Both the position numbers and the translations under genes were made by a program. Below, piece after piece: positions 11,677 to 20,586 of a stretch of DNA of 64,000 nucleotides. This stretch comes from Nemertoderma westbladi (lineage: Eukaryota > Xenacoelomorpha > Nemertodermatida > Nemertodermatidae): positions 1 to 64,000 of the forward strand of contig JAUCBJ010005935.1 of assembly GCA_032718475.1 (NCBI GenBank), in the 5' to 3' direction. The notes under the pieces are model-generated. The model saw nothing but the letters and a program-made list of their open reading frames with translations. It was not told where the DNA came from and did no database searches. The number at the start of each line of letters is the position of its first letter. Within the stretch, counting starts at the first letter, position 1.

Positions 11677-11890
11677 AAATTATATGTGTAGTAGGTATTG
11701 AGTTCGAATCCTAGTAAGTGCGAATTATTTTTTGTGCAGAATTTCAACTCATTTAAATTGACCGCTACAAATTAATTGCATTTGTCTGTACCAATGAGAC
11801 TGTAGTTATTTGATTGTAACCAATGTCGTGCAAGTTATACATTAGCTGGACCAATAGCTATCTTTAAAACCTTGTTAGAACCTATAGAAC

Positions 11891-11939
11891 AATCGAGAAT
11901 TTTCTCGATTGATTGCGGCACAAATTTGGTATATAAAGG
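11891..11939 (+). promoter_or_regulatory. LTR core promoter: palindrome and TATA box
   Basis: A perfect 20-bp palindrome (AATCGAGAATTTTCTCGATT, 11891-11910) lies 19 bp upstream of TATATAAAGG (11930-11939). The element's transcript would start about 30 bp further on. The same pair is at 26702-26721 and 26741-26750 in the 3' LTR. Confidence 0.7.
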
Positions 11940-12053
11940 TGCGATTTGTTCATTAGTTATCTCATTACTCTAACCATATTCGTATCTCTGAGTTATCTAA
12001 TATTTGTTTATTCTGTCATTAGTATTCAGATTACATTTTGTATTATTATCTGC

Positions 12054-12059
12054 AATAAA
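12054..12059 (+). terminator. LTR polyadenylation signal AATAAA (5' LTR)
   Basis: AATAAA about 115 bp after the TATA box, placed as expected for the R region. A second AATAAA lies near 12632. The 3' LTR copy (26865-26870) would be the functional one. Confidence 0.55.
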
Positions 12060-13406
12060 TTCAGAAATACTGCTATCTGCCTTTCTTTTCACCATGGATT
12101 CACTACGGTGAACAAACCTAAGGGACAGGATGGCCGGCTAGAGATCGGGCCGCAGCAATGAACGGGAACATCACAGGAATGTAGACGAGAGACAACCCGC
12201 AATACCATCTTGAGTTATTCGCCCATCGCCTGAAAGGTTAGACAGCGTTCGACGCCTTGCTACCCAAGTGTAAGACCAAAAGATCAAAAGGTAGAAGTAG
12301 TGACACGCTGTGAGCCTAAAATTACATCTTAGGGACTGTACTGTCTTGATTCAGGAAAACCACAGTAGACCTTCATATTCCTACGGGGTAGAGGGAAAGA
12401 GCAGGCAGATACTAGTACGCAGATAGGACGTAGGCACACCGGTACGAAGCATACAAATTGGTAGGGTGCAGCAAACTGTACGCCTAACTCTTGCTAAGTA
12501 CAGGTGTGTGTGCGACTATTTGTAGTACGACGGTGTCCATTGCATTAGAGCTTGTAGGCTAGGGGTTGCTGTGTTTTCACCTGAATTGGGATTGTGCCGT
12601 TCAGGCGGTAGGGCAGTTTACAGCTAGGCGCAAATAAATTGAGGCTATTAGGGATACTAACATCTACCGTGTCCCCGCCAACGCCCTAATAGGAAGTTAC
12701 CCGGACTACCTGGGTGACTAAAATTCTAGATAGGAGCCAGGATAGCTATTAGTAACTGTACGCCTACAGTAGTAAACTAACACATCTCTTCTTAGTATCA
12801 GGGACCTGGTACCTAAAATTGCCGAATTCTGGGCGTAGCATTAACCTTATGCCTGAATTTGAGTCCTGGAAATACGCAGGAGGGGAAGGAACCTTATCAT
12901 TCGTGAGTATTGGACCTACAAGTTGCAAAATTAGAATATTCGTAAAATACACACCGTACCCAGTAATTATATATGTGAAGGAGCAAAACTGTTTTTGACC
13001 GTTCAGAATTAACACACGCGCGTTAGAAATTATTTACACCTCAAAATATATAAAATTAACTTTGTCCGTACTGTGCTTTGCCCGCTAGTTAGACATCTCC
13101 AAATCTCTGCCTGTACCTAGCTAGCGTCTCTTCGCCCAACCATATAAATCACACCGCGGCAAAGTATACGAGCCCCTTAGTCCATCAGTGAGTCAGCCTG
13201 ATTTTAGGATTCGCTGCGCGGGATTTTGTTTCATCGAAGTTTGTCTGCTCGTAGACTGTTTTCTGCCTCACCGGTTATAAGAGATCGATACTGCAATATA
13301 TTCGCTTACTTAGAGTTTACTGTTTTGGTGAGAAGGTCGGATTTATGATTTGATTTACAAACTTTACAGTAAGATATTGCAGGTATTGTTGCCGTCTCTT
13401 CGTATA

Positions 13407-14216
13407 GTAGGAATATGTTTTACTGAACTACGGTTCGGTAGGACTAAAGTTATTTGAAAATTTTGTATTTTGAGGTAAAAATTTATATTTGATTAGCTAA
13501 GTGCTAATTTTTTGAAATAAAATTTGATTTGAACCGCGTGTAAAATATTTTTGGAATTGAATACCGGTGTTTAAAAAGGGTTTAAATACCATATTGTACC
13601 GGTACAAAATTTTCGTAAAGTAAAACCTAACTCTTTTGTTTTTTCAGGATTCAGAACTCATTTCTAGACTGTAACGGGAGCAAGACCGTGTTTAGCAAGT
13701 TTGGGAGATAGATAACTCAACAACTTTGGTTGGGAAAATCGCGCTTCGTCCGCAACGCTGGAAACGGAAAGGTTCACGTTCGGTTTGTATCTGGGAATCT
13801 GTTTTTCTGGAGAATTATTGGAGTGGGTGAGTTCGAAAGGTTGCATAAATAAGTTAGGCATTACCGTATTAGTTAAAATTATTGTGGGTTCCACTGTCTC
13901 AAGTATTTATGCATTCCGTATGATTTCTTTGTTCATTGCTGAATTAGTCCGTATTATTGTATTTAATTTACCTTTTGATAACGCATATCGTTATCCGATT
14001 TATTTGTTATAAAATTGGCCGCTAGGCTAATTTTATTATATACTTATTCCGTGACATTTATTTGCTGTAAAATTGGCCGTTTAGGCTAATTTTATCCATC
14101 TGCTATAAAATCGGCCGGTAGGCTAATTTTATATGACTGTAATTAGTACCGTTTAGATATAAAAACGGTAAGTTTGATACTTTGACACTCACTTTACTTG
14201 ACTTGCAACTACCGAA
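13407..14216 (+). other. Retrotransposon leader (5' untranslated region)
   Basis: 810 bp between the LTR and the gag start. No TGG-initial primer-binding site is apparent next to the LTR. Three hairpins lie at 14011-14130. CGGTAAGTTT near 14166 resembles a splice donor about 50 bp before the ATG and could serve a spliced RNA for the third ORF, but this is inference. Short ORFs here are not credible. Confidence 0.7.
14011..14130 (+). repeat. Three tandem hairpins in the leader
   Basis: AAAATTGGCC-GCTA-GGCTAATTTT (14011-14034), the same stem with loop GTTTA (14069-14093), and AAAATCGGCC-GGTA-GGCTAATTTT (14107-14130). Stems are 10 bp (one G-U pair; the third has one mismatch). Repeated leader hairpins just before gag suggest a packaging, dimerisation or translation signal. 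Confidence 0.8.
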
Positions 14217-16421
14217 ATGAGTGACAAACAAGACTATACGAAGAATACACCTACCGACTATGACTCATGTGACGGAGATAAGTCAGCAGAGGAAGAACAA
14301 CAGGGGAAGACTCGCGAGCCTACCGAACCTACACCGTGTGCGTCACCAGTACATCCAACGGGAGTACCGGATGCCGTAGTACGAGGCGACGGCAGGACCG
14401 AGGACTTTCTAACTGTTCCGCAACCTAGATATAGGGAAACGGAATTGGTAAGTTCAGCAGGAAGCACAGAAAGTGTGGTTAGAAGCGTCGGAGGATACAT
14501 GGCGCATATAACCAGGAGTATTGGAGAAGGCCAACGCATATTAGACGAGTTGACCGCTCCGATGTCTCGGTTCGAGTTCTACACTCTACAGGTGAGAGTA
14601 CAGAGTAAAGTATATAAGTCCGTAGATAACCTAATTGGTCTACAAGATCTAGCTAGACAGAGACAGGATATGGACACTCAGCTTAGAATCCTCGAGAAAC
14701 TAATGATCGCTAGAGAGAAACTGATTCAGTTTAAGTCGACGATTAGACAGATACAACAGGAACAAGCGGACCAGTTGTTAGGTGAGTCAGTTTCGGACGA
14801 ATTATTGCAACCCGAGGAAGAACAGGAACTGTACCGACTGGATGGACAATTGAAACACCTAACGGATCACTTACGCATGTGCGGCGAGGACGTCGGAGAT
14901 TGGGAAACCGTGCCGGAGGCTACGAGGGAAACTTCACTCGCACAAATCGAACCGGCACCGGGAACACTAGATCAATCACTGGTGAGTATTCGCAGCGAAA
15001 TTGGCGAGGTGAGTATGGCTACGTCAGAAATTGCTCGACAACAGCAGATCTACAGACAACAACAGGAGTGGGAGGAACAAACTCAATTACTAATGGCACA
15101 AGTAGCAGCAGAAGAAGAGAAACTACGCGTTGCGAATGTTGCGAGAATCTCTCATCTGCAAGAACAAGCTGAGTTGGAAGTAGCCGAAATGGAAAGGTTA
15201 GAGTTGGACATTGCACAACAAGCAGCAGCGGCCGAGTTAGCGCAACGAACGGCAGCGGCCGAGTTAGAGCGACAAGCGGCAGCGGCCGAGTTAGAGCGAC
15301 AAGCGGCAGCGGCAGCGGCAGCGTCCGAGTTAGAGCGACAAAGGTTAGCTTCAGAAGCGAGAACCGAAATGAAAAAACGGCAAATAAAGGCTCAATCAGC
15401 GATACGACAAGCGGAGTTCGAGGCGCAACAACAACAAACGGAACAACGCGAGAAAGAAGTTAAACTTCGTTTTGAACTCGAGAAGAAGGCGAGAGAATTA
15501 GCCAACGCCAAGGAAGATCTGGATCTACAAGCCCGCGATCGATCAATGAGATCTCGAGACGGACATGACTTGGACCAGATAGAGGTAAGACATCGCCAAA
15601 TTCAGGAACGGAAGAAGGAAGGAAGCGTAGGAGCACCCGGACGGGAACGACAATTAGTAAAGGACTTGTGTCAAAGATTCCCACAGGTAACTCATATGTT
15701 TGCACCGGTTACGACTAAGGAACCTGTTTCGATTGCGGGTAGTAGTAACATTTCTCCTATCCATGGTGCGACGGAACACAGGTTTGTTATTCCGGACGAG
15801 TTTACACCGCCAAGAGCAACGTCGTCGCCTATTCCGAAAGTCAAGGTAAGTAACCCACCGATTACAGATCGTAGTAGTTTGTTGACTGGACCTGCACTAC
15901 TGACGACTAAACAGGTGAGTCCACCGTCGACACCTAAACCCGTTACACACTACGCTTACCCAATGACGTTTCGACCTACAAGGCCAGTTGATTCAAATGC
16001 TGTCATTCGCCCACCGGTTCAGTTTACATCGCAATCTACGACTTCGAGGAAGACTTGTGAGCCTACCGAACAACGGAGAACAGTGGATACGCGACCGAAC
16101 CAGTTTACATCGCAATCTACGACTTCGAGGAAGACTTGTGAGCCTACCGAACAACGGAGAACAGTGGATACGCGACCGGTTCAGTTTACATCGCAATCTA
16201 CGACTTCGAGGAAGACTTGTGAGCCGAACAACGGAGATCAGTGGACGATGTTCCGAAACGAAACGTTAGAATTCGTACGACGCAACGGACGCGAGCACGT
16301 CGACCGCCATATCCAGATGATAGTAGTACTTCGAGCGAATCGGATTACCCGAAACGCGAGGTATTTAGAACAGGGGCGGCCGATGAATATAAACGCGAGC
16401 GTTCAGACAACTCCTTTGTAG
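14217..16421 (+). CDS. Retrotransposon Gag N-terminal part, long coiled coil
   Basis: 734 codons from an ATG in AACTACCGAAATGAG. The N-terminus is acidic and Thr/Pro-rich (contains the motif-encoded GKTREPTEP). A helical segment follows near residues 130-185. Then a long Glu/Arg/Ala/Gln coiled coil spans about 270-480, with tandem (A)AAAELERQ repeats (DNA 15221-15345). Residues about 600-675 hold three 27-residue repeats. The last ~65 codons are not genuine: the third repeat has lost 4 bp at about 16226, which throws translation out of frame, and the original frame continues in the next entry. BEL/Pao Gag proteins often have coiled coil before capsid, but this one is long. No known enzyme domain. 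Confidence 0.8.
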   Translation: MSDKQDYTKNTPTDYDSCDGDKSAEEEQQGKTREPTEPTPCASPVHPTGVPDAVVRGDGRTEDFLTVPQPRYRETELVSSAGSTESVVRSVGGYMAHITRSIGEGQRILDELTAPMSRFEFYTLQVRVQSKVYKSVDNLIGLQDLARQRQDMDTQLRILEKLMIAREKLIQFKSTIRQIQQEQADQLLGESVSDELLQPEEEQELYRLDGQLKHLTDHLRMCGEDVGDWETVPEATRETSLAQIEPAPGTLDQSLVSIRSEIGEVSMATSEIARQQQIYRQQQEWEEQTQLLMAQVAAEEEKLRVANVARISHLQEQAELEVAEMERLELDIAQQAAAAELAQRTAAAELERQAAAAELERQAAAAAAASELERQRLASEARTEMKKRQIKAQSAIRQAEFEAQQQQTEQREKEVKLRFELEKKARELANAKEDLDLQARDRSMRSRDGHDLDQIEVRHRQIQERKKEGSVGAPGRERQLVKDLCQRFPQVTHMFAPVTTKEPVSIAGSSNISPIHGATEHRFVIPDEFTPPRATSSPIPKVKVSNPPITDRSSLLTGPALLTTKQVSPPSTPKPVTHYAYPMTFRPTRPVDSNAVIRPPVQFTSQSTTSRKTCEPTEQRRTVDTRPNQFTSQSTTSRKTCEPTEQRRTVDTRPVQFTSQSTTSRKTCEPNNGDQWTMFRNETLEFVRRNGREHVDRHIQMIVVLRANRITRNARYLEQGRPMNINASVQTTPL
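15221..15345 (+). repeat. Short in-frame repeats encoding AAAELERQ
   Basis: GCAGCGGCCGAGTTAGAGCGACAA-type units repeated four times inside gag, which lengthen the coiled coil without breaking the frame. Confidence 0.85.
16019..16229 (+). repeat. 81-bp tandem repeat in gag, 2.6 copies
   Basis: Units start with CAGTTTACATCGCAATCTACG at about 16019, 16100 and 16181. Each contains one copy of the 20-nt dispersed motif (16048, 16129, 16210). The third copy lacks 4 bp, which shifts the reading frame. Confidence 0.9.
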
Positions 16422-16642
16422 ACAATCCTCCACAGAATACACCAACACCGAAGGCGTTACAACCAACGGACGCAATAAGTACACAACAGTTCGCCGACAT
16501 CCTGCGACCAGTTGTTAACAAGTTGGCTCAGATCGAGGAACGTCTGGAGGAAGGTTACACCGACAGTTCGAGAAATTCCGAATTCGAACACAATAGACAC
16601 CCGAAGGAACCACAAAGACCGGTACCTTCAAAACATACATAG
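16230..16642 (+). pseudogene. Gag middle part in shifted frame, ending at a UAG
   Basis: After the 4-bp deletion the genuine frame continues here: an Arg-rich stretch, DDSSTSSESDYPK, a helical FADILRPVVNKLAQIEERLEE and a charged tail, then TAG at 16640-16642. The following codons stay open in the same frame straight into the capsid/pol ORF. The UAG is therefore either a nonsense mutation or a readthrough site between two Gag parts. Confidence 0.65.
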
Positions 16643-19366
16643 TATCAGGGAAAAGCGCCAAGAAGGGAGAACATCAACCAGGTTACCAACCAAGGACGCG
16701 AAACTCTGAACGTTGCCGAGGAGATAGCGAAATTCGCAGCGAGACAAGGATTGCCGGTACAACAACCACCGAAGTTTTCCGGTAGTTCAAAACACTGGCA
16801 CACATTCGTAGACTATATCGAATCTCAGATCGCCGTGTGCGCCTTTACATCACGGGAGAAGTTTAATTACCTGCTTCAAACGTTGTCAGGAGAACCTAAA
16901 CGTTTGGCAGAGACCTTCGTTGGTGTACCGGACGCCTTCGAACTAGCGTACGATCGTTTAACTTCGATATACGGAGGTACAGTCAGTATGGCCAGGTCAG
17001 TAATAGAGGAACTCTGTAAGGGAGGGGCTATCACAAAACCCGTCGACTTATTAAAACTGGCCGACGAGATAAAGAACGCTATCACTACTTTAAGATCCAT
17101 TGGACAACTTGATTACGGGAATACCCCTACAGTCCTATTAAAGATCATAGGACGACTCCACCATCGACTTCGTCGGGAGTGGAGAAAGATCGAATACCAG
17201 CGAGAAGAGCGGGGTGGATTCTTAAAACTAGAGGATGTGTACCTTTTGATATCCAGGGAAGCAGTTGTAGAGACTCGATCCAACTACACTGACCAGCACA
17301 TCGTAGCAGAAGGGATCACCTTGCCATCCTCCAACCGACAAAAACCCCAGACAACATCCACCAAGACGGCCACTTACGCCACACCGACGGAATCACGACA
17401 ATTCTCGGACGGTAGTAGGGTATCTGCGCCCATTGGGACGAAACAGACTAGACAACAACTCAGTACCGACTTCAGCGGCTGCCAATACTGCGAGCATTTA
17501 GGCAAGCGGTATATCGGTCACAAGTTGCGAGGTTGTCGACAGTTTCGCGAGTTGAACTCGGAAGAACGACGGCTGCAAATACGACCATTGGACTCTTGTT
17601 GGCGGTGTACGCGACACGGACACGTCCGTAAAGATTGCCCAAATACCGACACTTGTCCATCCTGTGGACGCAACCACGACGGTCTGCTCCACACAGACAG
17701 CCACACGCCGACAAAACGCTTCGCCAGGGAACACCCGGAAGCAGCAGCGAGATGTGATGCGGCCTACAAAAGGCGAGAATCGAAAACGACTCCAACCTTC
17801 GTGACCCATATTGAGGATTGCTTCTCAGAACAATCCGGATCGTCGGACGAAGAGTCAGAAGACGACGACGTATATTCGGATGGATATGAACAGCCATCGA
17901 TCGCGCTTCTGACTACTGACCAACTGAAGGGATTCAGTGTAATTCCGATTAAGGTTACTGGCACAAAGGGGAGTAAGAGAATCTACGCGATTCTAGATTC
18001 AGCCTCATCTCACAGCTACGTGGATGAAAAGATAGCTGATGTAGTGACGGATCTCCGACAAGGTAAGCACGTCAGTTATACCGTAAGTAGTATGCACGGA
18101 CAGCGTGCAATACCAGTGACACGAGTCAAGTTAAACTTAGACTCTCTTCTTCCGAAATCGCAACACAGCGAGAGGGAGAGGTCTTTGTTACCCTTCAAGG
18201 ATTTGACCTTTGCGGCCACAAAAGACTTTAGTAACCTACTAGGTCCGGTCCCAGAACAATCCTTGGAGGACCGTAAGTATTTCAGACACCTTGGTGTACC
18301 TGAATGTCCTGTCAATTATAGATCGGTAGCCATGCTGATCGGGACAGACCAATTCAACCTACACCAAGTGTGGGAAACCAGACCATCGGCAGTTGTAGCG
18401 GGAAACGCATACGCCTGCAGAACGCCGATAGGATGGTATACTCGAGCGCCTGTGCGCACACTGGACATAAGTGACGAGGAAGACGATGTACAAAGTACAT
18501 GTAGTTTATTAAATACAAATTCAATTCATTCCTTCTCACACGACGTGAACCGTACTACCTTACAGACAAAACATAACAGACGTGTAACTAGTATGATAAG
18601 TCACAAGGAGCAGCTAATCCACCAGCGGAGTTTAGAACTTGGGGAGAAGACGAGTCAGCTAGAGATTCCATCGACGACAGATGATAACGCCGGAAGGCTT
18701 GCGAGTCTACCTACCCCAATGACATCAACGAGGCCCGTCGATATCGATGATGACGCGTTGAGAAATCATCAAATGGAACAAGCTGTACTGGACAAAGAAT
18801 TAACGGAGAAGACTATCAGGTGGTTAGAACAAGATACAGCTGAACCTGGTAGCTACGAACCTTGTATGTCGGAACAGGAGAAACAATCTCTGAAGATCAT
18901 GGAAGATACTATCCGACAGACGGAGGACGGACATTACGAGGTGGGGATGTTATGGCGTAGCCAAAGTCCTAAACTTATAAACAACTACCCACTAGCGTTA
19001 AGACGTCTACACTCAATCCGACAACGTCTATTAAAGGACGAGAAAGCCCATCTGCAGTACAACACTCAGATGGAGACGTATTTGACTAAGGGATACGCTA
19101 TCCGAATGACTAACCCGGAGCGAGTGACTGACCAGACGTATTACTTGCCACATCACTACGTGAGACACCCCGACAAACCAGACAAAGTACGCGTAGTCAA
19201 CGACTGTGCGGCTCTGTTTGAGGGAATGTCCCTCAATAGCGAGTTGATGGATGGACCAAACATGAATAATTATCTTATGGGGGTGATTATGCGCTTCCGT
19301 CAGCGTCAAGTAGCTTTTACTTGCGACGTTGAAGCGATGTTTCACCAAGTGAGAGCGTTAGAGTGA
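16643..19366 (+). CDS. BEL/Pao Gag capsid, zinc knuckles, protease and N-terminal RT
   Basis: The frame is open from just after the UAG; the first ATG is at 16751. In order: a capsid-like region (PPKFSGSSKHWHTF, KFNYLLQTLSGEP), as in BEL/Pao DUF1759 Gag; a Cys/His region with C-X2-C (CQYC), the CCHC knuckle CWRCTRHGHVRKDC and CPSCGRNHDGLLH (about 17480-17700); an aspartic protease with ILDSASSHSY (about 17990-18020); the BEL linker (ECPVNYRSVAMLIGTDQF); and the RT fingers with DKVRVVNDC and FTCDVEAMFHQV. It stops at TGA 19364-19366 inside RT. The same frame continues immediately after, so this is a single nonsense change in the polymerase. Confidence 0.9.
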   Translation, partial: YQGKAPRRENINQVTNQGRETLNVAEEIAKFAARQGLPVQQPPKFSGSSKHWHTFVDYIESQIAVCAFTSREKFNYLLQTLSGEPKRLAETFVGVPDAFELAYDRLTSIYGGTVSMARSVIEELCKGGAITKPVDLLKLADEIKNAITTLRSIGQLDYGNTPTVLLKIIGRLHHRLRREWRKIEYQREERGGFLKLEDVYLLISREAVVETRSNYTDQHIVAEGITLPSSNRQKPQTTSTKTATYATPTESRQFSDGSRVSAPIGTKQTRQQLSTDFSGCQYCEHLGKRYIGHKLRGCRQFRELNSEERRLQIRPLDSCWRCTRHGHVRKDCPNTDTCPSCGRNHDGLLHTDSHTPTKRFAREHPEAAARCDAAYKRRESKTTPTFVTHIEDCFSEQSGSSDEESEDDDVYSDGYEQPSIALLTTDQLKGFSVIPIKVTGTKGSKRIYAILDSASSHSYVDEKIADVVTDLRQGKHVSYTVSSMHGQRAIPVTRVKLNLDSLLPKSQHSERERSLLPFKDLTFAATKDFSNLLGPVPEQSLEDRKYFRHLGVPECPVNYRSVAMLIGTDQFNLHQVWETRPSAVVAGNAYACRTPIGWYTRAPVRTLDISDEEDDVQSTCSLLNTNSIHSFSHDVNRTTLQTKHNRRVTSMISHKEQLIHQRSLELGEKTSQLEIPSTTDDNAGRLASLPTPMTSTRPVDIDDDALRNHQMEQAVLDKELTEKTIRWLEQDTAEPGSYEPCMSEQEKQSLKIMEDTIRQTEDGHYEVGMLWRSQSPKLINNYPLALRRLHSIRQRLLKDEKAHLQYNTQMETYLTKGYAIRMTNPERVTDQTYYLPHHYVRHPDKPDKVRVVNDCAALFEGMSLNSELMDGPNMNNYLMGVIMRFRQRQVAFTCDVEAMFHQVRALE

Positions 19367-20306
19367 GACAGAGACAGTTTGAGGTTCCTCTGGTACCCGG
19401 AAGGAGACTTAAGTCTACCACCGGCGACTTACCAAATGCAAGTTCGCGTTTTCGGTGCCAGAGACAGCCCAAACTGCACAATGTATGCCCTAAAACAAGC
19501 CGCTAGAGATCAGAAACACCTATATGACCCAGAGATAGTTAGGATTGTGGAACGTGACTTTTACGTCGACGACGGATTACAGAGTTGCGACACAGTAGAA
19601 CGTGCTACAACAGTAGCACATCAATTACGGGACTGCTTAGCGGGCGGAGGTTTTAACCTCACCAAATTCGCCTCAAACAGTGCCGAATTAGTAGACTCAT
19701 TCGGAACGACTGAGCGTGGAGGTGGTGACATAGACCTAGAGTTCGAACCACTACCGACGACCAAGGTGTTGGGGCTCTTTTGGGACCCAAACACGGACAA
19801 CTTCCGAGTGAAGGTGAGACTGGACAGTCAAGAGAACACACTGACAAAGAGATCATGCTTGTCAAAATTGAGCCGATTGTTCGATCCGTTAGGATTCATC
19901 AGTCCAGTGATACTGCAAGCCCGCATTTATATGCGCAGTATTTGGAAGGATGGACTAACATGGGACGAGCCGATCTCATCAGACCAAGTGGACTTATGGA
20001 AGACCTGGGAGGCGGAATTATCTTCGCTAGAGGATTATTCCATACCCAGAGTTTACTTTCCATTACAAAGTACATTTCCTGACAACTTGGAACTACACTG
20101 TTTTTCTGACGCCAGTGACAACGGTTTTGGTGTGGCAGCGTACTTGCGCAGACAAGTAGACTCAGAAGCATTCGATGTTTCGCTCATTACTTCTAAGGCA
20201 AAAACAATGCCTACTAAGTATATGACGACACCACGAGCTGAGCTACAAGCCGCAACACTATCAACCACCATCGTAAACCTTATACAGACAGAACTACAGT
20301 GTTATT
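19367..20306 (+). CDS. BEL/Pao RT palm with YVDD, connection, start of RNase H
   Basis: Continues in the same frame after the in-frame TGA. It contains LRFLWYPEG and FGARDSPNC, the catalytic FYVDDGLQS (about 19559-19585), TKVLGLFWDP, and LSRLFDPLGFISPV, which is characteristic of BEL/Pao connection domains. It then enters RNase H (HCFSDASDNGFG, the first catalytic Asp). The frame is lost at the end of the first copy of a 280-bp duplication. Translation beyond about 20300 in this frame is spurious and stops at 20368. Confidence 0.9.
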
Positions 20307-20586
20307 TCTTCGCTAGAGGATTATTCCATACCCAGAGTTTACTTTCCATTACAAAGTACATTTCCTGACAACTTGGAACTACACTGTTTTTCTGACGCCA
20401 GTGACAACGGTTTTGGTGTGGCAGCGTACTTGCGCAGACAAGTAGACTCAGAAGCATTCGATGTTTCGCTCATTACTTCTAAGGCAAAAACAATGCCTAC
20501 TAAGTATATGACGACACCACGAGCTGAGCTACAAGCCGCAACACTATCAACCACCATCGTAAACCTTATACAGACAGAACTACAGT
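20021..20586 (+). repeat. 280-bp direct duplication with 6-bp filler in RNase H
   Basis: 20021-20300 and 20307-20586 are essentially identical, separated by GTTATT. The 286-bp offset (not a multiple of 3) shifts the frame by one, which explains why pol continues in a different frame afterwards. Confidence 0.95.

Larger units (their letters stand above)
11139..13406 (+). repeat. 5' LTR (2268 bp including a 382-bp nested insertion)
   Basis: Aligned with the 3' LTR from TATAGAATTATATTCCC to TCTTCGTATA. The extra length is the LINE tail and its target duplication at 11301-11682. Differences noticed by eye: 12464 (G/C), about 12578 (C/T), about 12869 (G/A) and about 13183 (A/G). It holds a tRNA-like cassette, a 20-bp palindrome, a TATA box and a polyadenylation signal. 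Confidence 0.93.

Noticed and set aside
11946-12161. 71-codon ORF present in both LTRs
   Set aside because: It is duplicated only because the LTRs are; no domain, and it overlaps the promoter and polyadenylation region.
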